Shown here: positions 19,622 through 28,201 of the stretch, piece after piece
How the letters are laid out: each line of letters starts with the position of its first letter
Numbering within the stretch: position 1 is the stretch's first letter
Source: an uncultured Collinsella sp.
Lineage (GTDB): Bacteria; Actinomycetota; Coriobacteriia; Coriobacteriales; Coriobacteriaceae
Length of the DNA: 64,000 nt
Direction: 5' to 3'
Assembly (NCBI GenBank): GCA_958437495.1
Contig: CAUBOH010000001.1
Span: 96,970 to 160,969, forward strand
Program-made: the position numbers and the translations under genes
Notes under the pieces: generated by a model
The model's database searches: none
What the model was told of the DNA's origin: nothing
What the model saw: only the letters and a program-made list of their open reading frames with translations

Positions 19622-20449
19622 ATGGCCTTTGCAGAAAAGCTCATCGCTGTCCGTCGCGCCCATCACCTTACCCAAGAGCAACTCGCCGCCAAGCTCTTCG
19701 TCACACGCCAAGCCGTCAGCCGTTGGGAACGCGGCGAAGTCACACCGGGCATCGACATGATGAAGCTCATTGCCGCCGTGACCGGCGAGCCACTGTCTCA
19801 TCTACTCGAAATGCCCGAGCACTATTGCCAGAGCTGCGGCATGATACTCACGCCCGACGACTGCGGCACCGATGCTAAGGGCAGTGCGACCGATCATTAC
19901 TGCAAGTGGTGCTACGACCACGGCAAGTACACCTACGACACCACCATGGAGGCAATGATTGAGGATTGTGCCCCGCGGCTGGCACAAAACACCGGCATGT
20001 CGCTCGACGAAGCCGTCTCGCTCATGGGCGCCGTCCTGCCGCAACTGGAGCGCTGGCGCACCGTGCAGGAAAACGAGGAGAGCTACGGTGCCGAGGCGCG
20101 GGCGCGCTATGGCGATGAAGCTATCGATGTGGCAAACGAAGCGCTGCTGGACATGGATCCCGAGACATGGAATGACATGAAAGAACTTGAACGCGCTATT
20201 CTGGGCCAGCTCTCGATTGCCATGGGAGACGGCGATCCAAAGAGTAACGAAGCCCGCAAACTTGTCGCAATGCACCGTCGATGGATTGGCCTTAACTGGG
20301 GACACGAGTCCCAAGACGAAGCATACCTGGGCCTCGCCCACGGCTATCTGGCCGACCAGCGCTTTGTTGACTACTACGACAAGCCCTGCGGCACCGGAGC
20401 CACGGCGTTTCTGGTCCAAGCCATCGAGTCGTCGCTGGCCCGCGCATAG
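19622..20449 (+). CDS. XRE HTH - zinc ribbon - TipAS fusion regulator
   Basis: 275 residues in three parts. Residues 1-60 are a Cro/C1 helix-turn-helix (LTQEQLAAKLFVTRQAVSRWERG). Residues 68-105 form a zinc ribbon (Cys69, Cys72, Cys94, Cys97). Residues about 145-272 match TipAS, the antibiotic-recognition domain (YGDEAIDVANEALLDMD, then GDPKSNEARKLVAMHRRWI and RFVDYYD). TipAS normally follows a MerR head and binds thiopeptides; here the head is XRE. AAAGGAG precedes the ATG. Probably a drug-sensing autoregulator (inference). Confidence 0.88.
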   Translation: MAFAEKLIAVRRAHHLTQEQLAAKLFVTRQAVSRWERGEVTPGIDMMKLIAAVTGEPLSHLLEMPEHYCQSCGMILTPDDCGTDAKGSATDHYCKWCYDHGKYTYDTTMEAMIEDCAPRLAQNTGMSLDEAVSLMGAVLPQLERWRTVQENEESYGAEARARYGDEAIDVANEALLDMDPETWNDMKELERAILGQLSIAMGDGDPKSNEARKLVAMHRRWIGLNWGHESQDEAYLGLAHGYLADQRFVDYYDKPCGTGATAFLVQAIESSLARA

Positions 20450-20500
20450 ACCGCGGCGGCTTTGGGTATTTCAATCAAAACCGCAACCGATTGGAGACCT

Positions 20501-20746
20501 ATGGCTACTAATCATGAACTCGCGCTATTCGTTATGACCGGCTGCCCGTATTGCATAAAGGTCAAGCGCTTTCTGGCCGATAACGGCGTGACCATTCCCG
20601 AGCGCAATATCTCGACCGATACCGAAGCCGAGCAGACACTCATCGCCGTCGGCGGAAAACGCCAGGTTCCCTGCCTGTTCATTGACGGCAAACCACTCTA
20701 CGAATCGAACGACATCATCGCATGGGTACAGGAGCATCTGCTCTAG
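20501..20746 (+). CDS. Glutaredoxin-like protein
   Basis: 81 residues with CPYC at 15-18, cis-Pro in RQVPCLFIDGKPLYESNDII. Thiol-disulfide exchange via the dithiol motif; the fold is NrdH/glutaredoxin-like. ATG 20501 has GGAG upstream, and the longer frame at 20462 is not supported. Coriobacteria often lack glutathione, so the reductant may be thioredoxin reductase or mycoredoxin-like (inference). Confidence 0.9.
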   Translation: MATNHELALFVMTGCPYCIKVKRFLADNGVTIPERNISTDTEAEQTLIAVGGKRQVPCLFIDGKPLYESNDIIAWVQEHLL

Positions 20747-20834
20747 CACTCATTGGGGACGTACTTAAATGAGTAGTTTCACTCATTGGGGACGTACTTA
20801 AATGCGTAGTCGTTAAAGAACGTCCCCAATGACT
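20747..20834. repeat. Direct and inverted REP-like cluster
   Basis: Two 31-base direct copies beginning CACTCATTGGGGACGTAC (20747-20777, 20780-20810) differ at one base; an inverted partial copy ACGTCCCCAATGACT follows at 20820-20834. Period 33. Lies between convergent glutaredoxin and dus genes. Confidence 0.85.
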
Positions 20835-20836
20835 AA

Positions 20837-21796
20837 CTAGCCGTGGAAGCGGGCTATGGGTGCAAGCGGCTGCTCGCGGAAAACGCGGTCGACGGCGGCG
20901 CGGTATTCGTCGACCTTTTTGGTCTTGCGCACGAGCTTGTGGACGGTGGCAGGATCGGCAAAGGCGCACTTGGCGTAGAACCACCACTCCTTCATGCGAA
21001 AGACCGCGTTGCCACCAATCTCTTCTGCATAGGCCGCAAACAGCGTGTCGTGGAAACGCTGCAGCTCAGCAGCCGTTGCAGCAGGGCCGCCGTTGACCAT
21101 ACGAGCCAGAGCGGGGTTCGCAAGCAGGCCGCGTCCCAGCATTACATGGCGCGTGCCGGGATAGGCCTCCACCAACGCGTCCATATCCTCAAGATCAAAA
21201 ATGTCGCCGTTATAGGCGACCGGGAACGGCGCACGCTCCAGCGTCTCGCCATAGAACTCCTTGCGCGGCGATCCTGTATAGCGGTCCTTTTGCACGCGCG
21301 GGTGCACAATCAGCTCTGCCAGCGGCATGCGGCAATACAGATCGAGCACGCGCTCGTATTCGTCGTCGTTCTCCAGTCCCAGCCTGGTCTTTACCGATAC
21401 CGGCAACGGCGACCGCTCGCACACATCGCTCAAGAACACCTCGAGCTCGTCGAGATTGCGCAAGAAACCCGAGCCCTTGCCCTTGGCGACAACCGTTCCC
21501 GAAGGGCAACCCAAGTTGAGGTTGACCTCGCGATAGCCCATGTCGGCGAGCACCTGTGCCGCCCACACAAACTCGTCCGCGTTCTTGGACATCAGCTGAG
21601 GCACCACGTTGAGCCCCTGGTTATTGGCAGGATCGATCTCCTTAAACGCCTTGCCGCCAAAGCGGTTTCCCACCCGCGGCGGCGGCAAAAACGGCGTGTA
21701 ATAACAATCGAGCGCACCGAAGCACTCCGCATGCACGCGACGGAACACATGCCCGGTAATTCCCTCCATAGGGGCCAACGATAGAATCATCAACAT
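20837..21796 (-). CDS. dus: tRNA-dihydrouridine synthase
   Basis: 319-residue TIM-barrel flavoenzyme. APMEGITGHVFRR opens the protein, NLNLGCPSG carries the catalytic Cys97, and VSVKTRLG, IVHPRVQKDRYTG and MLGRGLLANP are the FMN/tRNA signatures. It reduces uridine in tRNA D-loops. Two ATGs (21796, 21790) are possible; GAGAG spacing slightly favours 21790. The Dus subtype is not clear. Confidence 0.93.
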   Translation of the reverse strand: MLMILSLAPMEGITGHVFRRVHAECFGALDCYYTPFLPPPRVGNRFGGKAFKEIDPANNQGLNVVPQLMSKNADEFVWAAQVLADMGYREVNLNLGCPSGTVVAKGKGSGFLRNLDELEVFLSDVCERSPLPVSVKTRLGLENDDEYERVLDLYCRMPLAELIVHPRVQKDRYTGSPRKEFYGETLERAPFPVAYNGDIFDLEDMDALVEAYPGTRHVMLGRGLLANPALARMVNGGPAATAAELQRFHDTLFAAYAEEIGGNAVFRMKEWWFYAKCAFADPATVHKLVRKTKKVDEYRAAVDRVFREQPLAPIARFHG

Positions 21797-21809
21797 CTAC
21801 TCTCAAATC

Positions 21810-21846
21810 AATGCGGCAAAGGGGCCGTCCCTTTGTCACATGCATT
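21810..21846. repeat. Degenerate CAAAGGG/CCCTTTG palindrome
   Basis: AATGcggCAAAGGG and CCCTTTGtcaCATgCATT flank a short core; a decayed relative of the perfect palindrome at 29608-29640. Confidence 0.6.
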
Positions 21847-22063
21847 ATGCCTTGTCCTTGAGGCGGCCCACAAGGCGGAGGCGGTTGCTTGACGCCAACC
21901 AGCCCTCCAACCATCCCTGTGCAACGAAGGTGAATGGCGCCCACGATCAAACGATCACCAGCAATGCGTTGTTGACCACTACGTTTGAACAACAGACATC
22001 CTCCACTCATCTATACTCAAGAGCGTGTGCGCATCGCCCAAAAACGATGAGAGTCGAGGCCCC

Positions 22064-23197
22064 ATGCAGCAGCTCACCGAACAAGAAAAGAAACGCATCC
22101 AGCGGTACTGTACGTACCCCAAGATCGCAGCGACCGCACTCGTCATGTCGTTCGTAGCATGTCTGCTCATGCTGCCGCTCCAAATGATCAACGATATCGC
22201 GTTCCACCAAAAGGAATTCCAACCCGCGGGCATATATACCGCCATCGCACTCACCGTAATCGAACTCGTCGTCTTTTGCTATTGCGCTCTTGCGCCGCGC
22301 TTTGGAATGCAGGGCAAACAGTGGAAGGAGCTGCAGAGCAGGCTTGCGGTAGCCCAAACCAACAAAGACCGCTCCGCGGAGGTCGCCGGCGTGCTCGCCA
22401 CGCAAGCTGCCAGCCGCCTGCTCAAGAACAGTGATAACGATCTCGCGCGCAACCTAGGCGGCGCCGCGGAGGTCGCCGGCGCCGTAGGGGCAGTTGCCAC
22501 CGCGGCAGACGTGCTAGCCGAGACCTCGAGCAATGCCGAGGCCATGGCAAACGCATACGGCGTGACGATTCCAAGCGTCAAGAAGCAGGTCATAGCTCTC
22601 GCAGTGGTGCCCGCCATTGTGCTGCTTGGCGTCTACATCCCGCAGTTTGTCCAGGGAAATAACGAGCTTCAGGCGAGAAAGGCTGCAGTCGCCGAGCAGC
22701 TCGCCATCGCGCAAGATGCCCTGGAGCCCGTGTGTGAACGCGTCGCGGCAGACGACCCATACGAGTCGTATCACGACTACGGCTACCGCATTATCGGCTA
22801 TCTGCGCGACAATGACCTTGGCGCTCAAGCAGCCTATGTCTACCTTTCTTTTGATGCAGACGGCATGCTCACGGACGTCGATTACACCAGCCAGGTCAAC
22901 CCCGAGGAAAGCCTTGCAGACAACCTCGCTCGCGCCGAGCAGGACATCGCGACGCTCTGCGCCCCGCTCAACGGGTTGGACATTTCCGTTGCCACACCGG
23001 GCCTCCTCACGCCATGCAGCCTGTCGGATGATTTTAAACAGACATTTTTAGCCGGATCCCTATATAAAGAAATCAGCATCAAGACGGAGGACGAATCTAT
23101 CAAGTCGTACTACACCTTTGACACCGAAGCCGCAGAAGATTTCGACGAATACACCCATCCGGAAATTAGGCTCATGCTCTCTGCAAAAAAGAACTAA
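22064..23197 (+). CDS. Membrane protein of unknown function
   Basis: 377 residues. Two helices near the N-terminus (about 20-45 and 58-80), an Ala/Gly-rich stretch, a third helix near residue 185 (VIALAVVPAIVLLGVYIPQF), then a soluble region of about 180 residues that is acidic and probably extracytoplasmic. ATG 22064 has GAGG upstream. I recognise no family. The third-helix-plus-ectodomain layout suggests a surface or sensing role, which is a guess. Confidence 0.65.
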   Translation: MQQLTEQEKKRIQRYCTYPKIAATALVMSFVACLLMLPLQMINDIAFHQKEFQPAGIYTAIALTVIELVVFCYCALAPRFGMQGKQWKELQSRLAVAQTNKDRSAEVAGVLATQAASRLLKNSDNDLARNLGGAAEVAGAVGAVATAADVLAETSSNAEAMANAYGVTIPSVKKQVIALAVVPAIVLLGVYIPQFVQGNNELQARKAAVAEQLAIAQDALEPVCERVAADDPYESYHDYGYRIIGYLRDNDLGAQAAYVYLSFDADGMLTDVDYTSQVNPEESLADNLARAEQDIATLCAPLNGLDISVATPGLLTPCSLSDDFKQTFLAGSLYKEISIKTEDESIKSYYTFDTEAAEDFDEYTHPEIRLMLSAKKN

Positions 23198-23239
23198 AGG
23201 CTTACGCTCTAATTGCCGCTCGCGAACATCGTCTATATC

Positions 23240-23424
23240 TCGAGGTCTAATACTTTTCCCGAGAAGTGAACGACTGTTTTTGGACCCCCGAAGCATTGGC
23301 ATTTTTAGGCATCAAAACCGCAGGATTCGACTGCAAAACCGTAGGAAATTGCTCGCCAAAAGTGTCGATGCTTCGGGGGTCCATTTTCACTCGTTCACTT
23401 CTCGGGAAAAGTATTAGGCCTCGA
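23240..23424. mobile_element. 185-bp MITE-like element with ~65-base inverted arms
   Basis: The left end TCGAGGTCTAATACTTTTCC and the right end, read in reverse, are the same but for one base, and homology continues inward through GAGAAGTGAACGA and GGACCCCCGAAGCAT. The centre (about 55 bases) is unique. It encodes nothing. It could fold as one long hairpin. No target duplication is obvious. Confidence 0.75.
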
Positions 23425-23438
23425 TTTACAAGCCACTC

Positions 23439-23471
23439 AATGTGACAAAGGGGCTGCTCCTTTGTCACATT
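23439..23471. repeat. REP-like palindrome
   Basis: AATGTGACAAAGG and CCTTTGTCACATT arms around GGCTGCT. Same family as 29608-29640. Confidence 0.8.
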
Positions 23472-23476
23472 CGATG

Positions 23477-23508
23477 AAAAAAGGGCACCGACGTTAGTCG
23501 ATACCCTA
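23477..23508 (-). terminator. Terminator of the MFS/carbamoyltransferase operon
   Basis: On the minus strand GGGTATCGAC, a loop, GTCGGTGCCC and then TTTTTT, about 50 bases after the MFS stop. Confidence 0.85.
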
Positions 23509-23556
23509 AAGCGGCTGCAGGTTAAGCCCTACAGCGTATGTCTAAGACGAATCGAA

Positions 23557-24822
23557 CTATTCGTCCCAGGAGAGGTTCTTACCAGTCTTTTTTGCCAGCA
23601 GCAAGAACAGGCCGATAATAACGTTGCATGCGATGCAGAAGATGAAGACGCCCTGGAAGGAGCCGACAAGCTCATAGACCTTCATCATAACGGGCATGCC
23701 AAAGGCGCCGACGATATAGCCCACGGAGCAGATCAGCGCGAAGATGCGACCGAAATCGCGGGAGCCAAAGACATCCATAACCAAAACGGTCAGGGCAGTG
23801 CCAGCGATAACGTACATTACGTCGTTCACGCCTGCTGCGAGGATGCTGAGCGTCGAGTTGCCGCTGCTCATCATGAGCATGACAAAGGAGAGGATGGAGA
23901 CAGCGAGCCAGCCCAGAATGGCCTTCGTGCTGCCGAACTTATCACAAGTGGTGCCGACGATCGGATTGAGGAACAGATCGAAGAGTGATGCAGCGGATAC
24001 CATGAAGCCGCCCACCATGGGGCTAAAACCAACCTCGGAAGCATACGTCGGGAAGAGCTGGTTCATGCAGCAAGTGAGCTGAACGAGGCAGAGGAAGCCG
24101 ATGCAGAAGAAGAAGGCAGGCGACTTAATGGCGCGCGCATAGTTAACGCCACGCGTGCTATCCTCGGTCGTCTCCTCGGTCTCGGCGACCGTCTCGCCCT
24201 CGACGTAGCCATAGGGCAGCATGCCCTTGTCCTGAGGCTTATAGCGGATAATCAGGACGGAAGCGGGGAGAATGAGCACGGCGGAGACGCCAGCGAGCAC
24301 CAGATAACCAGTCCTCCAGCCAGCGGCCTCGATGACAGAGGTGATGATGGGGCTCATGATGAGCATGTAAATCGAGTTCACTGCCCAAGCGAGACCAATT
24401 GCCAGGCCACCAGATTTTTTGAACCACTGGTCAATAACGTCGGACATGGCGACGCCGGTGGTGAAGGCGAAGCAAATGCCAATCAGGGCGCCAGCGGCGA
24501 TGAACATCCAAACTTCGGTGTAGAAAGCCATGCCTGCGCCGGCGGCGAGCAGAATAAGCTCGACGACGGGGAGCCAAACCTTGCCAACAACCTTGGGGAT
24601 GAGTTTTCCGACAAACGGAAGCGCCGCCGCAAGACCGATGAGCGTCGCGGTGAAGTAATACGAGAAGATTGAATAGTCAAACCCGAACTCCTCGCACACG
24701 GGCGCGACGAAGGAGCCGGCGATTACGCTATAGGATCCGGTCGTACCAGCAGACATGAGGCCAAGCGCGATTACGAGAACCCATGCGTAGACCTTGCTGC
24801 TCTTTAACTTTGCATTTTCCAT
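23557..24822 (-). CDS. MFS transporter, OFA (oxalate/formate antiporter-like) type
   Basis: 421 residues, 12 helices. VYAWVLVIALGLMSAGTTGSYSVIAGSFV at the N-terminus and DVIDQWFKKSGGLAIGLAWAVNSI fit the OFA group, which carries small carboxylates. AGGAG precedes ATG 24822. It is eleven bases downstream of the carbamoyltransferase gene, so the two are co-transcribed. It is clearly paralogous to the MFS protein at 28202. The substrate is probably a carboxylate linked to the neighbouring enzymes (inference). Confidence 0.88.
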   Translation of the reverse strand: MENAKLKSSKVYAWVLVIALGLMSAGTTGSYSVIAGSFVAPVCEEFGFDYSIFSYYFTATLIGLAAALPFVGKLIPKVVGKVWLPVVELILLAAGAGMAFYTEVWMFIAAGALIGICFAFTTGVAMSDVIDQWFKKSGGLAIGLAWAVNSIYMLIMSPIITSVIEAAGWRTGYLVLAGVSAVLILPASVLIIRYKPQDKGMLPYGYVEGETVAETEETTEDSTRGVNYARAIKSPAFFFCIGFLCLVQLTCCMNQLFPTYASEVGFSPMVGGFMVSAASLFDLFLNPIVGTTCDKFGSTKAILGWLAVSILSFVMLMMSSGNSTLSILAAGVNDVMYVIAGTALTVLVMDVFGSRDFGRIFALICSVGYIVGAFGMPVMMKVYELVGSFQGVFIFCIACNVIIGLFLLLAKKTGKNLSWDE

Positions 24823-24833
24823 TGATACAACTC

Positions 24834-25898
24834 CTAGAGACCTAGAAGGGCACACATAACGGCCTTGATGGTGTGCTGACGGTTCTCTGCCTCACGGAAG
24901 ATGACCGAAGCGTTGGCCTCAAAGCACTCGTCGGCAATCTCGAAACCCTCGGTGATGATCTCGCGATGGAGGTCGTTCTTGCACTGGTCGAGGAGCATCT
25001 TGCCAACACGGTGATCTGCGTTGTGGACAGAAGGAAGCTCATGCATGCAGAAGATGTCGGGATTGTTGGTGCGCTTGCACAACTCGCTGGTGACGCGATA
25101 GGGGTACAGAGACTCGGCATCGCCCAGCCAGGAGTTGTAGTCGTCGGGATCCAGAACCTCTTCGCCGCACTCGGGGTTGATGTAGCGCCACTCCTCGGTA
25201 ACGATAACGTCAACGCCATCCAAGGCATCGAGGTCAGAGGTGATGGTAAAGGTCCTATTGGGAGCGTACTTGGCGTAGCAGGCCTCCACCTCTTCGACCA
25301 TTTCCTTGCACATCTGATGACGGAGGTCGTCGGGACCGATGGCGAGGAAGTCCATGTCGAGCATAGCGCACAGACGACCATACCACACCGGGGCGCCGGC
25401 GCAGTTGCCAACGAAAGCCATCTTCTTGCCGCGGCTCGTACGCAGACCGCCCCATTGCTCTTCCATCGTAAGAGCGTCAGCGAGCATCTGAGTCGGGTGA
25501 TCGCCGAGAGTAAGGGCATTGATGACCGGGATGTCAACCAGGTCGGCGACGTCATAGAGGAACTGCTCGTCCTTCTGTGCGCGGTAGACGATGAGATCAT
25601 ACATGCCGTTAAAGACGCGCATGGCATCCTTGACGGTCTCGCAGTCACCCATGTGGGAGTTGGTCAGATAAGTGAAGCCCATGCCCAAATCGTTGCAGGA
25701 GGTCTCGAATGCGCAACGAGTACGGGTCGAGCCCCACTCAAAGTTGGCGAGGACGTTTTTGCCGGGGAAGTAGCGCTGGTCGACACCAGACTTCTTCTGA
25801 GCCTTAAGGTTCCAGGCAAGATCGATGAGATAGCGGAAATCCTCGGAGGAGAGATCATGGATGTTGATGTAGTCGCGACCGCGGAGGCTGTTGTTCAT
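24834..25898 (-). CDS. Carbamoyltransferase of the OTC/putrescine-carbamoyltransferase family, altered substrate site
   Basis: 354 residues. The carbamoyl-phosphate site is intact: GSTRTRCAFE (56-65) and HPTQ (134-137), and the end AENRQHTIKAVM is OTC-like. The substrate side is not: the canonical HCLP reads HELP (286-289), losing the ornithine-binding Cys, and the DxWxSMG loop reads EEWRYIN (235-241). E. faecalis-type putrescine enzymes, as I recall them, keep HCLP. So phosphorolysis or synthesis of some carbamoylated amine is likely, but neither ornithine nor putrescine is supported. AAAGGA precedes the ATG. It lies in line with the deiminase gene upstream. Confidence 0.82.
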   Translation of the reverse strand: MNNSLRGRDYINIHDLSSEDFRYLIDLAWNLKAQKKSGVDQRYFPGKNVLANFEWGSTRTRCAFETSCNDLGMGFTYLTNSHMGDCETVKDAMRVFNGMYDLIVYRAQKDEQFLYDVADLVDIPVINALTLGDHPTQMLADALTMEEQWGGLRTSRGKKMAFVGNCAGAPVWYGRLCAMLDMDFLAIGPDDLRHQMCKEMVEEVEACYAKYAPNRTFTITSDLDALDGVDVIVTEEWRYINPECGEEVLDPDDYNSWLGDAESLYPYRVTSELCKRTNNPDIFCMHELPSVHNADHRVGKMLLDQCKNDLHREIITEGFEIADECFEANASVIFREAENRQHTIKAVMCALLGL

Positions 25899-26022
25899 GC
25901 CTATTTTCCTTTCGAATTATTATCAAAATTATTGCTAAATGTGTCCCCGAAGGAAACACGGATATCCCTCGGGGAGCGGTACATGTGGCGCCTAAGCCAA
26001 AGAGCGCAGGCTCTAAGGCTCA

Positions 26023-27261
26023 CTAACGACTGGCCGCCACGTCCTTAGTCCAGCAGTGCACGCCGCCGCCGGACAGGTTAAGCGCGAGGGAATCAATCAT
26101 GATGACCTTGCGATCGGGGAAGCAGCTCTCAAGAACCGCCTTGGCCTGCTCGTCCTTCTCTTTCACGACCTCGCTCATGCCCTCGTGGTAATAACGCTGG
26201 CCAAGAACGACGCCGTTGCAGATCAGGAAGTTGCAGTAGCTCGCTGCAGCGTAGAAGTGGACGGGGCCCTCGGGCCAGGGGGTGCCATCCATAAACTTGC
26301 CGCCCATTTCGTCGATGAAGCCTTTATAGAGCTCGTAATCCTCATCGCCAGGGGCGATAACGACTTCAATCGGCTCGGCGGTGGGCATACGAACGATCTC
26401 GAAGGGCTTGCCCTCCCAGTCCGTTTCGTTGCTCAGGATCTCGTAGGCCGCCTCAATGCGGCGACGAGACTCTGCGCCAGCCTTGCTCGAGGCTGCCTCT
26501 TCATCGGACACCTCGGCCAGAAGAATCTTGTTCGGAGTGATAAAGCGACACATCTCATCAATGTGAGCTGCAAAGCTCATGCCAAAGACGGGGGTTCCGT
26601 CTTCCTTCTCGTCGAGGATGCCCAGTCGATAATCGTCGTCCTCAAGCATGGGCTGAGGAAGCCAGATAACCTTGTTGAGGTTGTAGATGCGCTTATACTC
26701 GGCCTCTACCTCATCTTTCGTGAACTCGGGATTGCGCTTACGGCATTCCGTGTCCTCGATGGCGATCAGGGTGCCGTGACCGTCAAACTCGCGGTCGCCG
26801 CCCTCCGAAACCATTTCGGAATTGACGATATCGAAGCAACCGAGCGCAACCGCCATGTGAACGGCTGCCTTACGTGCGGACTGACACTCCGGGGAGTTCT
26901 TGTCCCACACGCCGTAATAGGTCCAAGCGGGGTTGACCATATAAGAATGGCCTTTGTCGTCGACCATGATGCTGGGGCCGTTGTCGCGGACATAGAAGTT
27001 GGAGTCTTCGAACTGCGTGATCTCGATGCGATCGAGATCAACCCCCTCCTCCTTCAGGCGTGAGCAAGCCTCCTCATAGGAGCCGGGGGTGCCGCAATTG
27101 AGGTTGACCGTAACGTCGCCATACTCGAGCAGAGCCTTGATCACGTCAACGCAGGGCTGGCGGTTATCGTAGCCCTCTGCACGGATGTAATCGGGAAGCC
27201 ATGTCACATAGACGTTGGAGCGCTTCTCGAACTCGCCCGGCATACGATAGTTCTCGTACAT
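26023..27261 (-). CDS. Agmatine deiminase / peptidyl-arginine deiminase-family enzyme
   Basis: 412 residues of the guanidine-modifying superfamily. YVRDNGP (90-96), EGGDREFDG (153-161), His233-x-Asp235 and a C-terminal Cys403 in NLSGGGVHCWT keep all catalytic positions. Canonical agmatine deiminases have WxRDTGP and GGGNIHC, so it is a divergent member. The reaction is hydrolysis of a guanidino compound to a ureido compound and ammonia. Next to a carbamoyltransferase this gives a deiminase pathway; no carbamate kinase is present here. GGAAGG precedes ATG 27261. First gene of the operon. Confidence 0.82.
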   Translation of the reverse strand: MYENYRMPGEFEKRSNVYVTWLPDYIRAEGYDNRQPCVDVIKALLEYGDVTVNLNCGTPGSYEEACSRLKEEGVDLDRIEITQFEDSNFYVRDNGPSIMVDDKGHSYMVNPAWTYYGVWDKNSPECQSARKAAVHMAVALGCFDIVNSEMVSEGGDREFDGHGTLIAIEDTECRKRNPEFTKDEVEAEYKRIYNLNKVIWLPQPMLEDDDYRLGILDEKEDGTPVFGMSFAAHIDEMCRFITPNKILLAEVSDEEAASSKAGAESRRRIEAAYEILSNETDWEGKPFEIVRMPTAEPIEVVIAPGDEDYELYKGFIDEMGGKFMDGTPWPEGPVHFYAAASYCNFLICNGVVLGQRYYHEGMSEVVKEKDEQAKAVLESCFPDRKVIMIDSLALNLSGGGVHCWTKDVAASR

Positions 27262-27329
27262 GGTTGGTCCTTCCGTCGGGTTTCCCGCGATGCTGTCCGG
27301 CCGCGACAATAGCGGGGTTTCACCTGCTA

Positions 27330-27357
27330 TAGTACTACTATACCTACCGTTCGGTAG
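27330..27357 (-). promoter_or_regulatory. Deiminase promoter with TetR operator 1
   Basis: CTACCGTTCGGTAG at 27344-27357 is a perfect 14-base palindrome. Read on the minus strand it sits just before TATAGT, about where the spacer of the deiminase promoter would be. Confidence 0.6.
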
Positions 27358-27385
27358 ATTGTTTTGAATAATTGCCGTTCGTCTA

Positions 27386-27413
27386 CTGATACATACCGTT
27401 CACCGTATATAGT
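27386..27413 (+). promoter_or_regulatory. tetR promoter with operator 2
   Basis: CTGATA (27386-27391), 16 bases, TATAGT (27408-27413). Between them lies ATACCGTTCACCGTAT (27393-27408), an imperfect copy of the operator, implying autoregulation. Confidence 0.6.
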
Positions 27414-27485
27414 GGTCATGTTTGGACACGAATTGATGTTCCGTTGCCATCCTTAATAATGTTGGTAGTACGGAAGTGATTTGCA

Positions 27486-28064
27486 ATGGAGAAATGCAGC
27501 GTGAGCACAAGAAAAAAAATATTGGACGCAATGTACGATCTTGTAGCGGAAGTCGGTTATGACAAGGCGTCCATCGGAAAGATTTGCGATTGTGTTGGGA
27601 TATCCAAGCCATCGGTGTACTACTACTTTCCCTCTAAAGAGGAGATTTTTACTACGCTCTTGGACAGCATGTTTCCGACCATCGACTATCAGCGCGATTA
27701 CTCACTAATAGTCGATAGGGACGGATTCAAGGCGGCGCTTATCGAGCTCGGCAATTCGGTTATAGGCGGCTATCGAAGCGATGAAAAGCGTCGTCGTGTG
27801 CTGGCTGAGGTCAGCATTCAAGCGAATCGAATTCCTGCAGTTCAAGAACGTCAGACGATGGCGACAAACCGAACCATGGGCGCGCTTAAAGACATCCTTC
27901 TCCATGGCGTAGAGATCGGCGCGTTTTCCGATAGTGCCGATGTGATGCTTTACGTACAAATTCTATATACCGTTCTGGAGGGAACGAGCAATACGGTCGC
28001 TCAAGGTGAAGATATTGATGAAAAAGCGGTTTGGGCGGGAATAGTCGAGCTTATGTTCAAATAG
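27486..28064 (+). CDS. TetR-family regulator of the carbamoyltransferase/deiminase locus
   Basis: 192 residues: TetR_N helix-turn-helix (ILDAMYDLVAEVGYDKASIGKICDCVGISKPSVYYYFPSKEEIF) and a ligand domain of about 130 residues. It is divergent from the deiminase gene and followed by the convergent second MFS gene. Three operator-like palindromes occur in the two intergenic regions around it. A GTG at 27501, with GGAG upstream, is an alternative start that would remove five residues. Confidence 0.9.
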   Translation: MEKCSVSTRKKILDAMYDLVAEVGYDKASIGKICDCVGISKPSVYYYFPSKEEIFTTLLDSMFPTIDYQRDYSLIVDRDGFKAALIELGNSVIGGYRSDEKRRRVLAEVSIQANRIPAVQERQTMATNRTMGALKDILLHGVEIGAFSDSADVMLYVQILYTVLEGTSNTVAQGEDIDEKAVWAGIVELMFK

Positions 28065-28125
28065 GCCAGCCAGGCTGAAGCGTACGTTGGCACCCATGGT
28101 GCCCGTGGGCAACCTTTAAAACGAA

Positions 28126-28167
28126 AACAGGGGTCGACTCCAGCCTGGCTTGGAGTCGACCCCTGTT
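28126..28167. terminator. Bidirectional terminator, 17-bp perfect stem
   Basis: AACAGGGGTCGACTCCA and TGGAGTCGACCCCTGTT around a seven-base loop, between convergent tetR and the MFS gene. Confidence 0.85.
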
Positions 28168-28201
28168 GCGTGGCAATCTATGCCGATGCAATCGGCGCTT
28201 A

